Source: Lentimicrobiaceae bacterium (GTDB lineage Bacteria; Bacteroidota; Bacteroidia; Bacteroidales; WCHB1-69). From it: a stretch of 19,565 nt of DNA. Location: assembly GCA_009787485.1 (NCBI GenBank), contig WQWP01000032.1, positions 1 through 19,565 of the forward strand. The letters are read 5' to 3'. A program made the position numbers and the translations under genes. Position 1 is the stretch's first letter, and every line of letters starts with the position of its first letter. This document shows positions 1 through 8,036 of this stretch, piece after piece. The notes beneath the pieces are model-generated. The model did no database searches. It saw nothing but the letters and a program-made list of their open reading frames with translations, and was not told where the DNA came from.

Positions 1-2
1 CA

Positions 3-1697
3 ACATACAGTTCTACAGAATGGAATCATGTATATAATAATATGTCGAAAATATATTTTGTGCCTTTAACTTCAACTGCTGTAAATCCGTTTGCGCATAA
101 GAATGATGAGGTTATGGAGGTTAACAAAGATGAAAAAGATAAAGAAGATAAAAAGGATAAAAAAGATAAAGAGGATAAAAAGGATAAAATTGTTACTGAA
201 AATTTGGCGGATAGGATATTGGTGCTTCCGATAAATGCAGGCAACTACTATATTTATGCCTGTTTGGATAAGAAAGTGTATTACAATGCTAATGGGCCTT
301 TAAAAATGTTTGATTTCAATGAAGGGAAGAATAAAGAAACAGAGTTAGGTAAAGGTATTTACATTCAGGATGTTTCATGGAATTTAAAAAAGTTCCTGGT
401 TGCAAATTCTGATAAATATTATATCATTGATGTGCCAACTGGTGAGATAAGATTGGAAAACCCGCTCAATTTGAGTGATTTAAAAGTATGGGTAAACAAT
501 CAGGAAGAATGGGCGCAGATTTACAACGAGGCGTGGCGGCAAATGCGCGATTTCTTTTATGTGGAAAATATGCACGGCGTGGATTGGAATAAAATGCGTG
601 AAAAATATGAGGTGTTTTTGCCGCATATAAAATGCAAAGATGATTTGAATTATATTATAGGAGAGCTAATTGGCGAGTTGAATGCCGGTCACGCTTACAT
701 CAACGGCGGGGATAAATTCAAGCCCGAAAGAATACAAATGGGATTGCTCGGCGCCAAATTAATCCGCGATAAAACCGGTTATTACCAAATTACTAAAATC
801 CTTGCAGGCGAAAATTGGCGTTCCGATTTGCGTTCGCCGCTTACCGAAGTGGGCATGAATATTAAAGTGGGCGATTTTATTGTTGCGGTTAACGGAAAGT
901 CAACCAAAGAGATGAACGATATTTACGAAGTGTTGATTAACACAGTGGATAAAGAAGTGCTGCTTTCCATTGCGTCAACTTCCGATGGGAAAAACGCACA
1001 AACCGTTATTGTAAAGCCCATTGCCGATGAATCGGGGTTGTATTATTTTGATTGGGTGCGTGAAAATATTCGTAAAGTAAACGAGGCTACCAACGGAGAG
1101 GTGGGCTACATTCATATTCCTGACATGGGCGTGGAGGGTTTGAACGAGTTTGCCAAATATTTCTATTCGCAATTAGACAAAAAAGCATTGATTATTGACA
1201 ACCGCGGCAACGGCGGCGGCAACGTATCGCCCATGATTTTAGAGCGTTTGGGACGTGAAATCTCGCGTGCCAACATGACAAGAAATGCTCTTTATCCCAC
1301 TCAAACCCCCACAAAAATGATGATAGGTCCCAAAGTTTGCTTAATCAACAATTATTCTGCCTCTGATGGTGATTTATTTCCTTATGGATTTAAGAAACAC
1401 GAACTTGGCAAGGTCATCGGTGTGCGCAGCTGGGGCGGCGTAGTAGGTATTCGTGGCTCCTTGCCTTTTGTGGATGGCACAATCCTTAACAAACCCGAGT
1501 TTACCTCTTTCGATGCCGACGGCGCAGGCTACATTATTGAAGGCTACGGCGTTGACCCTGATATTTGGATAGATAACGACCCTTACAAAGAGTATTTTGG
1601 AGAAGACGCACAATTGAACAAAGCGATTGAGGTAATTTTGGAAGAACTGAAGAGCTATAAGCCGTTGCCGGCGATTCCGGAGGGACCGAAGAGATAG
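3..1697 (+). CDS. Tricorn-like S41 peptidase, C-terminal part (5' end outside window)
   Basis: The reading frame is open from the first bases. An ATG at 42 lies inside the domain, so the true start, and probably an N-terminal beta-propeller, is upstream of the window. Counting from that ATG: a Lys/Asp/Glu-only linker covers about residues 27-51, which is typical of Bacteroidetes tricorn homologues. A helical core domain follows (about 160-225), containing the AGHAYI motif with the presumed catalytic His217. Next come a PDZ domain (about 230-320) and an S41 protease domain (about 350-530). The presumed nucleophile is Ser441 in SASDGD and the fourth catalytic residue is Glu500 in IIEGYGVDPD. 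Tricorn has Ser before the catalytic His; here it is Gly. The family degrades short peptides released by other proteases and is often periplasmic in this phylum. The next gene on the same strand starts 122 bases on and has its own promoter-like box. The family call is firm; substrate and location are inferred. Confidence 0.88.
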   Translation, partial: TYSSTEWNHVYNNMSKIYFVPLTSTAVNPFAHKNDEVMEVNKDEKDKEDKKDKKDKEDKKDKIVTENLADRILVLPINAGNYYIYACLDKKVYYNANGPLKMFDFNEGKNKETELGKGIYIQDVSWNLKKFLVANSDKYYIIDVPTGEIRLENPLNLSDLKVWVNNQEEWAQIYNEAWRQMRDFFYVENMHGVDWNKMREKYEVFLPHIKCKDDLNYIIGELIGELNAGHAYINGGDKFKPERIQMGLLGAKLIRDKTGYYQITKILAGENWRSDLRSPLTEVGMNIKVGDFIVAVNGKSTKEMNDIYEVLINTVDKEVLLSIASTSDGKNAQTVIVKPIADESGLYYFDWVRENIRKVNEATNGEVGYIHIPDMGVEGLNEFAKYFYSQLDKKALIIDNRGNGGGNVSPMILERLGREISRANMTRNALYPTQTPTKMMIGPKVCLINNYSASDGDLFPYGFKKHELGKVIGVRSWGGVVGIRGSLPFVDGTILNKPEFTSFDADGAGYIIEGYGVDPDIWIDNDPYKEYFGEDAQLNKAIEVILEELKSYKPLPAIPEGPKR

Positions 1698-1716
1698 TCT
1701 GAGCCTTGATTTTCAT

Positions 1717-1740
1717 AAGATTAGCAAGATTAGCAGGATT
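1717..1740. repeat. Two tandem 9-base units in the intergenic gap
   Basis: AAGATTAGC occurs twice back to back (1717-1725, 1726-1734) and is followed by a partial, altered third unit beginning AGGATT. It lies just after the peptidase stop codon, in a gap of about 120 bases. The pattern is seen directly; its function is unknown. Confidence 0.6.
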
Positions 1741-1778
1741 TTTATGTTTTAAGCTAATTTAAAGGAATTTTATGTTAA

Positions 1779-1809
1779 TTTGTGCCATAAAAATTTATGT
1801 CTAATTTAA
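1779..1809 (+). promoter_or_regulatory. Bacteroidetes-type promoter candidate for the thioredoxin/FN3 gene
   Basis: TTTG at 1779-1782 is followed after 19 bases by TAATTTAA at 1802-1809. This fits the Bacteroides sigma-factor pattern TTTG-N19-21-TAnnTTTG except at the last two bases. The predicted transcript start would be only a few bases before the ATG at 1820, so the mRNA would be nearly leaderless. CTAATTTAAA is also present at 1754-1763, making a direct repeat with 1801-1810, so the earlier copy is an alternative. No Shine-Dalgarno sequence precedes the ATG. Confidence 0.4.
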
Positions 1810-1819
1810 AATTTTAATC

Positions 1820-3853
1820 ATGAAAAAAACAGTTATTTTCTTAGTATTTTTATGTGTGGCAAGTATGACCATGCAGGCGCAACAACGTTTAGTATTGGTA
1901 GAAGAATTTACCGCTTCAACATGCGGTCCGTGCGCGCAACTGAATGCATTGCTTAATCCCTGGTTGGTAACCAATGCGGAAAAAATGACAATCATCAAGT
2001 ATCAAATGAATTGGCCCGGAGCAGGAGACCCCTATTATACGGCGGAAGGTGGCGTGAGAAGAGGTTACTATGGCGTAAACAGCGTTCCTGCTGTTTATGT
2101 TAATGGATCTGTTATTTCGAGTGGTAGTACTTACCAAACATGGCTTAACAACATTGCAACCGCCGTTAATAACGCATACACTCAGCCGGCGCAGGCAACT
2201 ATTACAGGAAATTTCAAAGTCAACGGAAATAATATTATTATCAATGGAAGTATAACACCGCTTATTTCGGGAAGTGGGTATAGAATCTATGTGGTTGTTA
2301 ATGAAAAAAAGACAACCGGCAATAAAGGCAGCAATGGAGAGCAGGAATTTCATCACGTTATGATGAAGATGCTTCCAAACGGAAATGGCACCGATGTAAC
2401 ATTAACGGAAGGAACAGCAATACCTTTTAGCTATACGCATGACATGTCCAGCACATTTGTTGAAGAGATGGATGACCTGGAAGTAGCAGTTTTTGTGCAA
2501 AACACATCCTCAAGGGCTGTTCTCAATGCAGTTTATATTGAAGATATTAGCCTGCCTGCTCCTCAAAATATGACGGCAACACAAACGCAGATAGACCATT
2601 TGAATGTAAACCTTACATGGTCGCCGCCTTCCGGAGCAACTCCCAATGGATATAATATTTACAGAAATAATGTAAAACTCAATACTTCGCCTATTACCAC
2701 TACTTCGTATCAGGATGTAGCGCCTGAATATGGACAAATTTATACTTATGCTGTAGGCGCTGTTACCAATGGAGATGAAGGATATTGGGCGACAGATACG
2801 GTTCTCACCAATGTAAATATCCCTTTACCGGTTATTACAACAGTAAAACAAATACGCGGTTTGCAAATGCTGGTTGAATGGGAAATGCCGGAAACTACAT
2901 TCCCTGTTAAGTTTCGTGTCTATAGAAATTATGCTCTTCAAAATCCTCCCGGCTTAACTGAGGAAACTTCCATTATAAACATAGGAAACTCTTACTCACA
3001 ATATTGTTTTCAAATAGAACCGGTTGTGAACTCCATAAACGGAACAAGGTCAAACAATGTTTGTATAACGCTGCTCAATATTCCTCAACCCACTAATTTG
3101 AAAGCGGAACAAATTTCTATAGCATCAAAAAAAGTACTTCTAACTTGGGATGGTTCTGTTTCAAATACTGCAGGGTATAATATTTATCGCAATGGTATTC
3201 AAATCAATACAGAACTTGTAACCGAAAGGGCTTATACTGATGCTGTTTCCGAATTAGGCGTGGAATATCTCTATCAGGTATATGGCGTTGCCGGTACCGG
3301 TGCAGAAAGTGATAAATGCGGAGAAACAAAAATCACTTTATCAAGTTCTATTCCTCCTCCTGCCAACGTGCACGCAACGCAAAACAATAATTTAAACGTA
3401 ATGGTTGCATGGAATGCCGTAACTTTCGAAGATCTTGACGGATATAATATATACAGAGATGGGGAAAAAATCAATACCACCCTGGTAACGGGAATTGAAT
3501 ATTCGGATATGGTACCCGATGAGGGCAACTATTGTTATAAGGTAACCACGGTGGTTGCTGGAAATGAAAGCGAGCCATCTGCACCGGCATGTGTTGAGGT
3601 TAAACTCGGTATTTGCGAGCCGGATAAGAACGCATTGTTCTCTCTTTATCCCAATCCGGTATCCGGCATATTGAATATTAAGACAGATGAAACTATTATT
3701 GATTGTAAAATATTTAACATTCAAGGACAATTAATTTACTCGACCCAGTCGAATGTTAAAGAAATTGCCACCGATAGTTGGGCTTCCGGCGTTTATATTA
3801 TGCGTATTACAACGGATAAAGGCAGCGCGGAGAAACGTTTTAGTAAGAATTAA
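1820..3853 (+). CDS. Secreted Omp28-like thioredoxin-fold protein with FN3 repeats and T9SS type A sorting domain
   Basis: The protein has 677 residues. A signal peptide (about 1-20) ends MQA-QQ. A thioredoxin-fold, Omp28-like domain follows, with the redox motif CGPC at Cys35-Cys38 and a likely cis-Pro in SVPAVYVNG, extending through a C-terminal beta region to about 240. Four fibronectin type III-like repeats follow, starting near residues 244, 334, 422 and 512, each with an LTW/VEW/VAW strand and a GYNIYR-like strand. The C-terminal sorting domain (about 600-677) begins SLYPNPVSG and ends SAEKRFSKN, as expected for export across the outer membrane by the type IX system. The likely role is a surface or released thiol-disulfide oxidoreductase or adhesin; this is inferred. 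A paralogue is encoded on the minus strand at 17616-19565. The stop codon overlaps the end of convergent aroE by 14 bases. Confidence 0.85.
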   Translation: MKKTVIFLVFLCVASMTMQAQQRLVLVEEFTASTCGPCAQLNALLNPWLVTNAEKMTIIKYQMNWPGAGDPYYTAEGGVRRGYYGVNSVPAVYVNGSVISSGSTYQTWLNNIATAVNNAYTQPAQATITGNFKVNGNNIIINGSITPLISGSGYRIYVVVNEKKTTGNKGSNGEQEFHHVMMKMLPNGNGTDVTLTEGTAIPFSYTHDMSSTFVEEMDDLEVAVFVQNTSSRAVLNAVYIEDISLPAPQNMTATQTQIDHLNVNLTWSPPSGATPNGYNIYRNNVKLNTSPITTTSYQDVAPEYGQIYTYAVGAVTNGDEGYWATDTVLTNVNIPLPVITTVKQIRGLQMLVEWEMPETTFPVKFRVYRNYALQNPPGLTEETSIINIGNSYSQYCFQIEPVVNSINGTRSNNVCITLLNIPQPTNLKAEQISIASKKVLLTWDGSVSNTAGYNIYRNGIQINTELVTERAYTDAVSELGVEYLYQVYGVAGTGAESDKCGETKITLSSSIPPPANVHATQNNNLNVMVAWNAVTFEDLDGYNIYRDGEKINTTLVTGIEYSDMVPDEGNYCYKVTTVVAGNESEPSAPACVEVKLGICEPDKNALFSLYPNPVSGILNIKTDETIIDCKIFNIQGQLIYSTQSNVKEIATDSWASGVYIMRITTDKGSAEKRFSKN

Positions 3854-4664
3854 ACAGATTCCACGATGCTTCCGCTTGTGCCTTAAGCATCGGTAATCCG
3901 TTAATAGTGAAAGCACCTCGTTTTTTACCTTCTTTTAAAAACGAGGTTTCTTTTGGATTATAAATTAAATCTATTAATATATGCTTGCTGTGTAAAGCGG
4001 GGTATGAAATTTGTGGCATTTCATTTACATTAGGAAACATACCAAGGGGAGTGCTGTTAATGATTAAGGTAGTGTGATGAATGAGTTCGTCTGTAACTTC
4101 GTTATAGGTAATGGTTTCTTCCGTTTTTTTTCGGGAAACGATCTGGAAAGGAATGCCTTTTTGTTGCAAGACGTAACGGACGGCTTTGGAGGCGCCTCCG
4201 GAACCGAGGATGAGGGCGTGTATTTTTTCACCTCTTCCGTCATCCGGCAACAAGTCGCCGTCTGCCACTTTCTCCTCAAAGAGGAGAAGGAATCTTTCTC
4301 CTTTTCTCCTTTCTCCTTTCTCCTTTCTCTCAATTTGCTCTAATGTCCACTCAAACCCAATCACATCGGTATTATACCCAACCCACCGATTGTTCTGTTT
4401 TACCACACAATTTACGGCACCAATTTCTTGAGCTACAGCATCTAATTCATCTAAAAAAGGAATGATTTCACTTTTATACGGAATAGTTACATTGAAACCC
4501 AATAATGTTGGATGTTTGAGCAAATCTTTTACTTCTTCGATGTTTGCAAGTGGAAATAAACGATACTCAACATCGTGGATATTTTGTTGTAGAAATTTTT
4601 CGGTAAAATATTGCCGAGAGAAGCTGTGGGATAAGGATTTGCCGATTAGGCCGAAGGTTTTCAT
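3840..4664 (-). CDS. aroE: Shikimate dehydrogenase with an internal repeat-derived insertion
   Basis: The enzyme reduces 3-dehydroshikimate to shikimate with NADPH in the cytoplasmic chorismate pathway. The start chosen is the ATG at 4664 (MKTFGLIG), giving 274 residues; the longer frame from 4703 adds an unrelated 13 residues translated from the palindrome next door. Family motifs are present: SLSHS (Ser12, Ser14), NVTIPYK with catalytic Lys64, AVN (Asn85), YNTD with catalytic Asp100, the GSGGASKA nucleotide loop (154-161), NSTPLGM (203-209) and the C-terminal KAQAEASW. Between the catalytic domain and the nucleotide loop there are about 30 extra residues (about 113-146), rich in Lys/Arg/Glu and then Asp/Gly. 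They are encoded by heptamer repeats plus a palindrome. The usual length in this phylum is about 245-250. The nucleotide-binding and catalytic residues are intact, so the enzyme may still work. It is the last gene of the minus-strand run after ugd, with a palindromic repeat between. Confidence 0.9.
   Translation of the reverse strand: MKTFGLIGKSLSHSFSRQYFTEKFLQQNIHDVEYRLFPLANIEEVKDLLKHPTLLGFNVTIPYKSEIIPFLDELDAVAQEIGAVNCVVKQNNRWVGYNTDVIGFEWTLEQIERKEKGERRKGERFLLLFEEKVADGDLLPDDGRGEKIHALILGSGGASKAVRYVLQQKGIPFQIVSRKKTEETITYNEVTDELIHHTTLIINSTPLGMFPNVNEMPQISYPALHSKHILIDLIYNPKETSFLKEGKKRGAFTINGLPMLKAQAEASWNLFNSY
4218..4331. repeat. Composite repeat inside aroE: heptamers plus palindrome
   Basis: On the plus strand TTTCTCC-type units run from 4295 to 4330: five units, the second carrying one extra T and the last ending in T instead of C. 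Immediately beside them is a perfect inverted repeat, TTCTCCTC (4270-4277), AAA, GAGGAGAA (4281-4288). A GC-richer stretch with the near-palindrome CGGCAACAAGTCGCCG follows on the low-coordinate side. The whole block corresponds to the extra residues of AroE and keeps the frame. The structure is seen directly; the outer limits are estimated from where AroE similarity resumes. Confidence 0.7.
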
Positions 4665-4683
4665 GGAAGATGTTTTATATAAA

Positions 4684-4724
4684 CTACCCCGCCCTGCGGG
4701 CACCCCTTCAAAATTTGAAGGGGA
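4684..4724. repeat. Double-hairpin palindromic element between ugd and aroE
   Basis: A perfect palindrome has ten-base arms, CCCCTTCAAA (4703-4712) and TTTGAAGGGG (4714-4723), around a single A. Next to it is a smaller hairpin, GCCC-TGC-GGGC (4691-4701). It starts four bases after the ugd stop codon. There is no T-run on either side, so it is not a typical intrinsic terminator. It may stabilise the mRNA 3' end or be a dispersed repeat. Confidence 0.75.
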
Positions 4725-4727
4725 TTA

Positions 4728-6041
4728 TTACCGTCCAATTCCGAAGTACTCTACTCCTGCTTTGCGCATAGCAATGTCATCGTAAATGTTTCTGCCGTCA
4801 AATAATACGGGTTTATTCATGGATGCTACCAATTTTTCGGGGTTCAGCGTTCTAAACTCGTGCCACTCGGTAACTAAAAGGAGCGCATCGGCGTTGATGA
4901 ATGTTTCTTCTACGGTGTTGCAATAATGAATGGTCTTTCCAATTTTTCGTTTGGCTTCGTTCATCGCCACCGGATCGTAAGCAAAAACCTGACAGCCTGC
5001 GGCTAACAGATGGTCAATCAATACTAGGGAAGGCGCTTCACGCATATCGTCGGTGTTAGGTTTGAAGGATAAGCCCAGCATCGCAATTTTTTTACCTTTT
5101 AAATCATTATTGTAATATTGTGCTAATTTTTTGAATAAGATAGCTTTTTGTTTATCGTTTACTTTTTCAACGGCTTTCAAAACTTCTAACGAATAGTTAA
5201 GTTTTTCGGCAGTTTTAATCAATGCTTTTACGTCTTTTGGGAAACAGGAGCCACCGTACCCTGCGCCGGCATTCAAAAACTTTCTGCCAATTCGGGTGTC
5301 GCTGCCTATGCCTTTTTTTACCATAGAGACGTCGGCGCCCACAATTTCGCACAGGTTGGCGATGTCGTTCATAAAACTGATGCGCGTTGCCAGCATCGCA
5401 TTCGCCGCATATTTAATCATTTCGGCAGAAGCCACATCCGTGAAAATAATTGGATGTCCGTTTAAGGTAAAAGGTTGATACAGTTTTTCAAAAATCGTCT
5501 GTGCGCGCTCCGATTCAACGCCTACCACAATTCTGTCGGGGCGCAAAAAATCGTTCACCGCTTCGCCTTCTTTTAAAAATTCAGGATTTGAAGCGACATC
5601 GAATGGAATGTTCACTTTTCTTTTATCCAACTCTTTTTGCACAGTTTCTTTTACCAATTTGGCGGTTCCAACAGGCACCGTGCTTTTGGTAATAATCAGT
5701 TTGTAGCTGTTCATGTGTGCGCCGATGGTACGCGCCACTTCTAGCACATATTGCAGGTCGGCGCTGCCATCTTCATCGGGCGGCGTGCCTACTGCCGAAA
5801 AAATGGCTTCTACCTCTTCTAACACAACTGTTAAATCTGTAAAGAAATGCAACCGCCCTTTTTCGATATTTGTTTTCAGAATATTTTCCAATCCGGGCTC
5901 GTAAATGGGCGACTCGCCCCGTTTCATTTTAGCTACTTTAGCTTCATCAATGTCAATACAAAAGACCTCAAAGCCTACGTCTGCCAAACAGGCGCCGGTT
6001 ACTAAACCAACATATCCTGAACCTACTACTGCTATTTTCAT
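4728..6041 (-). CDS. ugd: UDP-glucose 6-dehydrogenase
   Basis: The enzyme oxidises UDP-glucose to UDP-glucuronate with two NAD+, supplying precursors for capsule, exopolysaccharide or lipopolysaccharide. It has 437 residues, a normal length. The N-terminal NAD fold has GSGYVG at 7-12. Other family motifs are EPGLE (48-52), STVPVGT (120-126), NPEFLKEGEAV (152-162) and the central SAEMIKYAANA with Lys210. The catalytic Cys266 sits in GYGGSCFPKD, with Asp270. The C-terminal UDP-binding domain carries GLSFKPNTDDMREAPS. The related UDP-N-acetylmannosamine dehydrogenase is less likely, because the GGSCFPKD and FLKEGEAV motifs are those of Ugd. It starts 17 bases after yidC on the same strand, so co-transcription is likely. 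No other capsule gene is adjacent. Confidence 0.93.
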   Translation of the reverse strand: MKIAVVGSGYVGLVTGACLADVGFEVFCIDIDEAKVAKMKRGESPIYEPGLENILKTNIEKGRLHFFTDLTVVLEEVEAIFSAVGTPPDEDGSADLQYVLEVARTIGAHMNSYKLIITKSTVPVGTAKLVKETVQKELDKRKVNIPFDVASNPEFLKEGEAVNDFLRPDRIVVGVESERAQTIFEKLYQPFTLNGHPIIFTDVASAEMIKYAANAMLATRISFMNDIANLCEIVGADVSMVKKGIGSDTRIGRKFLNAGAGYGGSCFPKDVKALIKTAEKLNYSLEVLKAVEKVNDKQKAILFKKLAQYYNNDLKGKKIAMLGLSFKPNTDDMREAPSLVLIDHLLAAGCQVFAYDPVAMNEAKRKIGKTIHYCNTVEETFINADALLLVTEWHEFRTLNPEKLVASMNKPVLFDGRNIYDDIAMRKAGVEYFGIGR

Positions 6042-6058
6042 ATTTTTTATGCGTTAAA

Positions 6059-8002
6059 TTATTTTCTACCTTTTTGTTGAGCTTGTTGTTGTTTTACCAT
6101 CTCTTCCATGCGGGCTTGCCATTTCGATTTTTTCTTGGGTTTCGCCATGTTGGCTTGCAAACGGGCGCGAATTTTCTTTTCGTCCACGCTTATCCTAAAT
6201 ATCCACATTTGCAGGAAGGTAATTAAGTTTACCAGCAAATAATAATAAGTTAATCCTGCTGCAAAACTATTAAAGATTCCCAGAAACATAATGGGCATCA
6301 TATACATGAAGATGCGCATCATTTTCATTTGATCCGCATTGCCCATCGTCATCATTTTGTTGTTCATCCATGTGTAAATCAATGTGGCAATGGTCATTAA
6401 CAAACAAAACAAACTTACATGGTCGCCATAAAACGGAATATTAAACCCTAAATTCAATACCGAATCGTAAGTGGAGAGGTCTTCTGCCCACAAGAACGGT
6501 TGCTGTCGCAATTCATAAGCCGAAGGGAAGAAGCGGAACATGGCGATTAAAATCGGCATTTGCAGCAACACCGGAAAGCACCCCGACATTGGGTTTACGC
6601 CGGCGCTTTTGTACAACGCCATGGTGGCTTGCTGCTTTTTCATCGCATCTTCCTGCTTCGGGAATTTCGCGTTAATCTCTTCAACTTCGGGCTTCAGCAC
6701 ACGCATGCGCGCCGAAGAGAGGTAGGTTTTGTACGCTACCGGCATCAAAATAAGTTTTAACAGAATCGTTAAAATCAGAATGATAATGCCGTAATTGAGT
6801 CCGTACCCTTCCAACCAGTTGAAAACAGGAATGACCACCCCGCGGTTAATCCAATGCAACAAGAAAAAACTCCAACCGATTGGTACCTGACGCTCCAAAT
6901 TCAAACCAAAAGTTTTTAACAATGAGAATTGATTGGGCCCGATATACATGAACATATTGAACGAGCCGTTATACAGGTTTCTGACATCAAACTCTAAATC
7001 AGCGCTCAGGTGTTTGAGCACGGGCGGCGCTGCTCTCACATCGGTAGCCAATCGGCCTGAAGAGAAATAACTGCCGGAGTCGGCAACCAATACTGTGGTA
7101 AAAAACTGTTGCTTAAACGACACCCATTTCAATTGCGAAGTAAAATCTCTTTTCTCCGATTTTGTTTTATTTAACTCACTTACATTGTTTAAGTTATCCA
7201 TATAAAAAATGGTGGTGATATTGCGCTCCATTTCAAAATTACGCTCTACATTAAGCAACGCAGCTTCCCATTGTAAAGTAAAAACGTTGGTATTCGGATA
7301 CAAATAAAGTTGCATATTCACATAATTAATGTGAAAACCAAAGTGATAATCCTCATTATTAAATGTATATAGAAATTCGATGTAAGAATCGCTGTCTATT
7401 TCGCCGTTGCGTACCGGATATAATTTTAAGGATAAAGTTCTGTTATTTTCATTCACCAGCAATGTATCCGATTGTTCGGAAGCAAAATAGCAAAACTGTG
7501 TTTTAACAATAGTTTGATTTTGGAGCATCAAATCAATATTCATGCCGGTATTTCTGCCGTCGAACAAAATGAGCGGCGGTCTCTCCTCCCCTCTCGGCGC
7601 AAACCCGTAAATTCCTTTTAAATGTACAAAATTTAAGTAACCTCCAATTTTCGAGAAATGGTACACGGCGTGGTTAGTTTCCACTACATATTCCGTGCTG
7701 GTGAGGGTGTCGGGAACGAAGAACGGCGAGTTATTCGTGGTTAGTGGTAAGTGGTTAGTGGTTAGCGATATATTGCCGTCAGTTTTAACTGACGGATCTG
7801 TAGTTGAGTTCTCAGCCAACTCAGATTCTATATCATTTACAGGAGGAATTTGCGCTAATGAATCCCGTATCGCCATTTGGCGTGCAAGTTCTATTTCTGC
7901 TTTTTTCTCTAGTTCTTTTTTGCGTTGTGAAGAGTTGTAGAAGCTTACTCCCAAAACGATACCGAAGATTAAGAGCAAGCCAATGACTGTATTTCTGTCC
8001 AT
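6059..8002 (-). CDS. yidC: Membrane protein insertase YidC
   Basis: YidC inserts and folds inner-membrane proteins, alone or with SecYEG. The protein has 647 residues. An N-terminal membrane segment lies at about 5-22 (MDRNTVIGLLLIFGIVLG). A charged region is followed by the periplasmic beta domain (about 100-365). The conserved five-helix core covers about 375-605, with the cytoplasmic coiled region ARMRVLKPEVEEINAKF, the NPMSGCFPVLLQMPILIAMF segment and AAGLTYYYLLVN. The tail is Lys/Gln-rich (about 610-647), as is usual. Between the anchor and the periplasmic domain, residues 70-90 (PSVKTDG through LTTNHLPLTTN) are encoded by a palindrome and a heptamer array and look like an insertion into a flexible linker. 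A TATTTTCGC box lies just upstream of the start. Gmk is upstream and ugd downstream on the same strand. Confidence 0.95.
   Translation of the reverse strand: MDRNTVIGLLLIFGIVLGVSFYNSSQRKKELEKKAEIELARQMAIRDSLAQIPPVNDIESELAENSTTDPSVKTDGNISLTTNHLPLTTNNSPFFVPDTLTSTEYVVETNHAVYHFSKIGGYLNFVHLKGIYGFAPRGEERPPLILFDGRNTGMNIDLMLQNQTIVKTQFCYFASEQSDTLLVNENNRTLSLKLYPVRNGEIDSDSYIEFLYTFNNEDYHFGFHINYVNMQLYLYPNTNVFTLQWEAALLNVERNFEMERNITTIFYMDNLNNVSELNKTKSEKRDFTSQLKWVSFKQQFFTTVLVADSGSYFSSGRLATDVRAAPPVLKHLSADLEFDVRNLYNGSFNMFMYIGPNQFSLLKTFGLNLERQVPIGWSFFLLHWINRGVVIPVFNWLEGYGLNYGIIILILTILLKLILMPVAYKTYLSSARMRVLKPEVEEINAKFPKQEDAMKKQQATMALYKSAGVNPMSGCFPVLLQMPILIAMFRFFPSAYELRQQPFLWAEDLSTYDSVLNLGFNIPFYGDHVSLFCLLMTIATLIYTWMNNKMMTMGNADQMKMMRIFMYMMPIMFLGIFNSFAAGLTYYYLLVNLITFLQMWIFRISVDEKKIRARLQANMAKPKKKSKWQARMEEMVKQQQAQQKGRK
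7738..7765. repeat. Four tandem heptamers inside yidC
   Basis: On the plus strand TGGTTAG, TGGTAAG, TGGTTAG and TGGTTAG follow each other exactly with period 7. On the coding strand they give the Thr/Asn/Leu-rich LTTNHLPLTTN segment of YidC. They are followed ten bases later by the palindrome at 7776-7795. Confidence 0.8.
7776..7795. repeat. 20-base palindrome inside yidC, copy 1 of 2
   Basis: CCGTCAGTTTTAACTGACGG has two nine-base arms around TT. With its flanks (ATTG before, AT after) it matches 14704-14729 over 26 bases with a single difference, at the centre of the palindrome. Read in the YidC frame it encodes PSVKTDG. The second copy is read in the same frame and encodes PSVSTDG. Confidence 0.85.
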
Positions 8003-8025
8003 AATATTTTCTTAAAAAATTAGGG

Positions 8026-8034
8026 GCGAAAATA
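8026..8034 (-). promoter_or_regulatory. Promoter -7 box candidate upstream of yidC
   Basis: The minus strand reads TATTTTCGC between the gmk stop and the yidC start. The same nonamer precedes the SPFH gene and tRNA-Pro, and is one base from TATTTTTGC before tRNA-Ser. It resembles the Bacteroidetes -7 consensus TAnnTTTG. No convincing -33 box is visible. Confidence 0.35.
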
Positions 8035-8036
8035 CA

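Noticed and set aside
120..190. Lys/Asp-rich repeat in the peptidase as another inserted element
   Set aside because: A charged low-complexity linker at this position is normal in Bacteroidetes tricorn-like proteins, and the DNA has no period of seven or palindrome.
4064..4431. Open frames on both strands across the aroE insertion
   Set aside because: They are overlapping frames created by the low-complexity repeat and lack recognisable domains; the AroE frame continues through on both sides.
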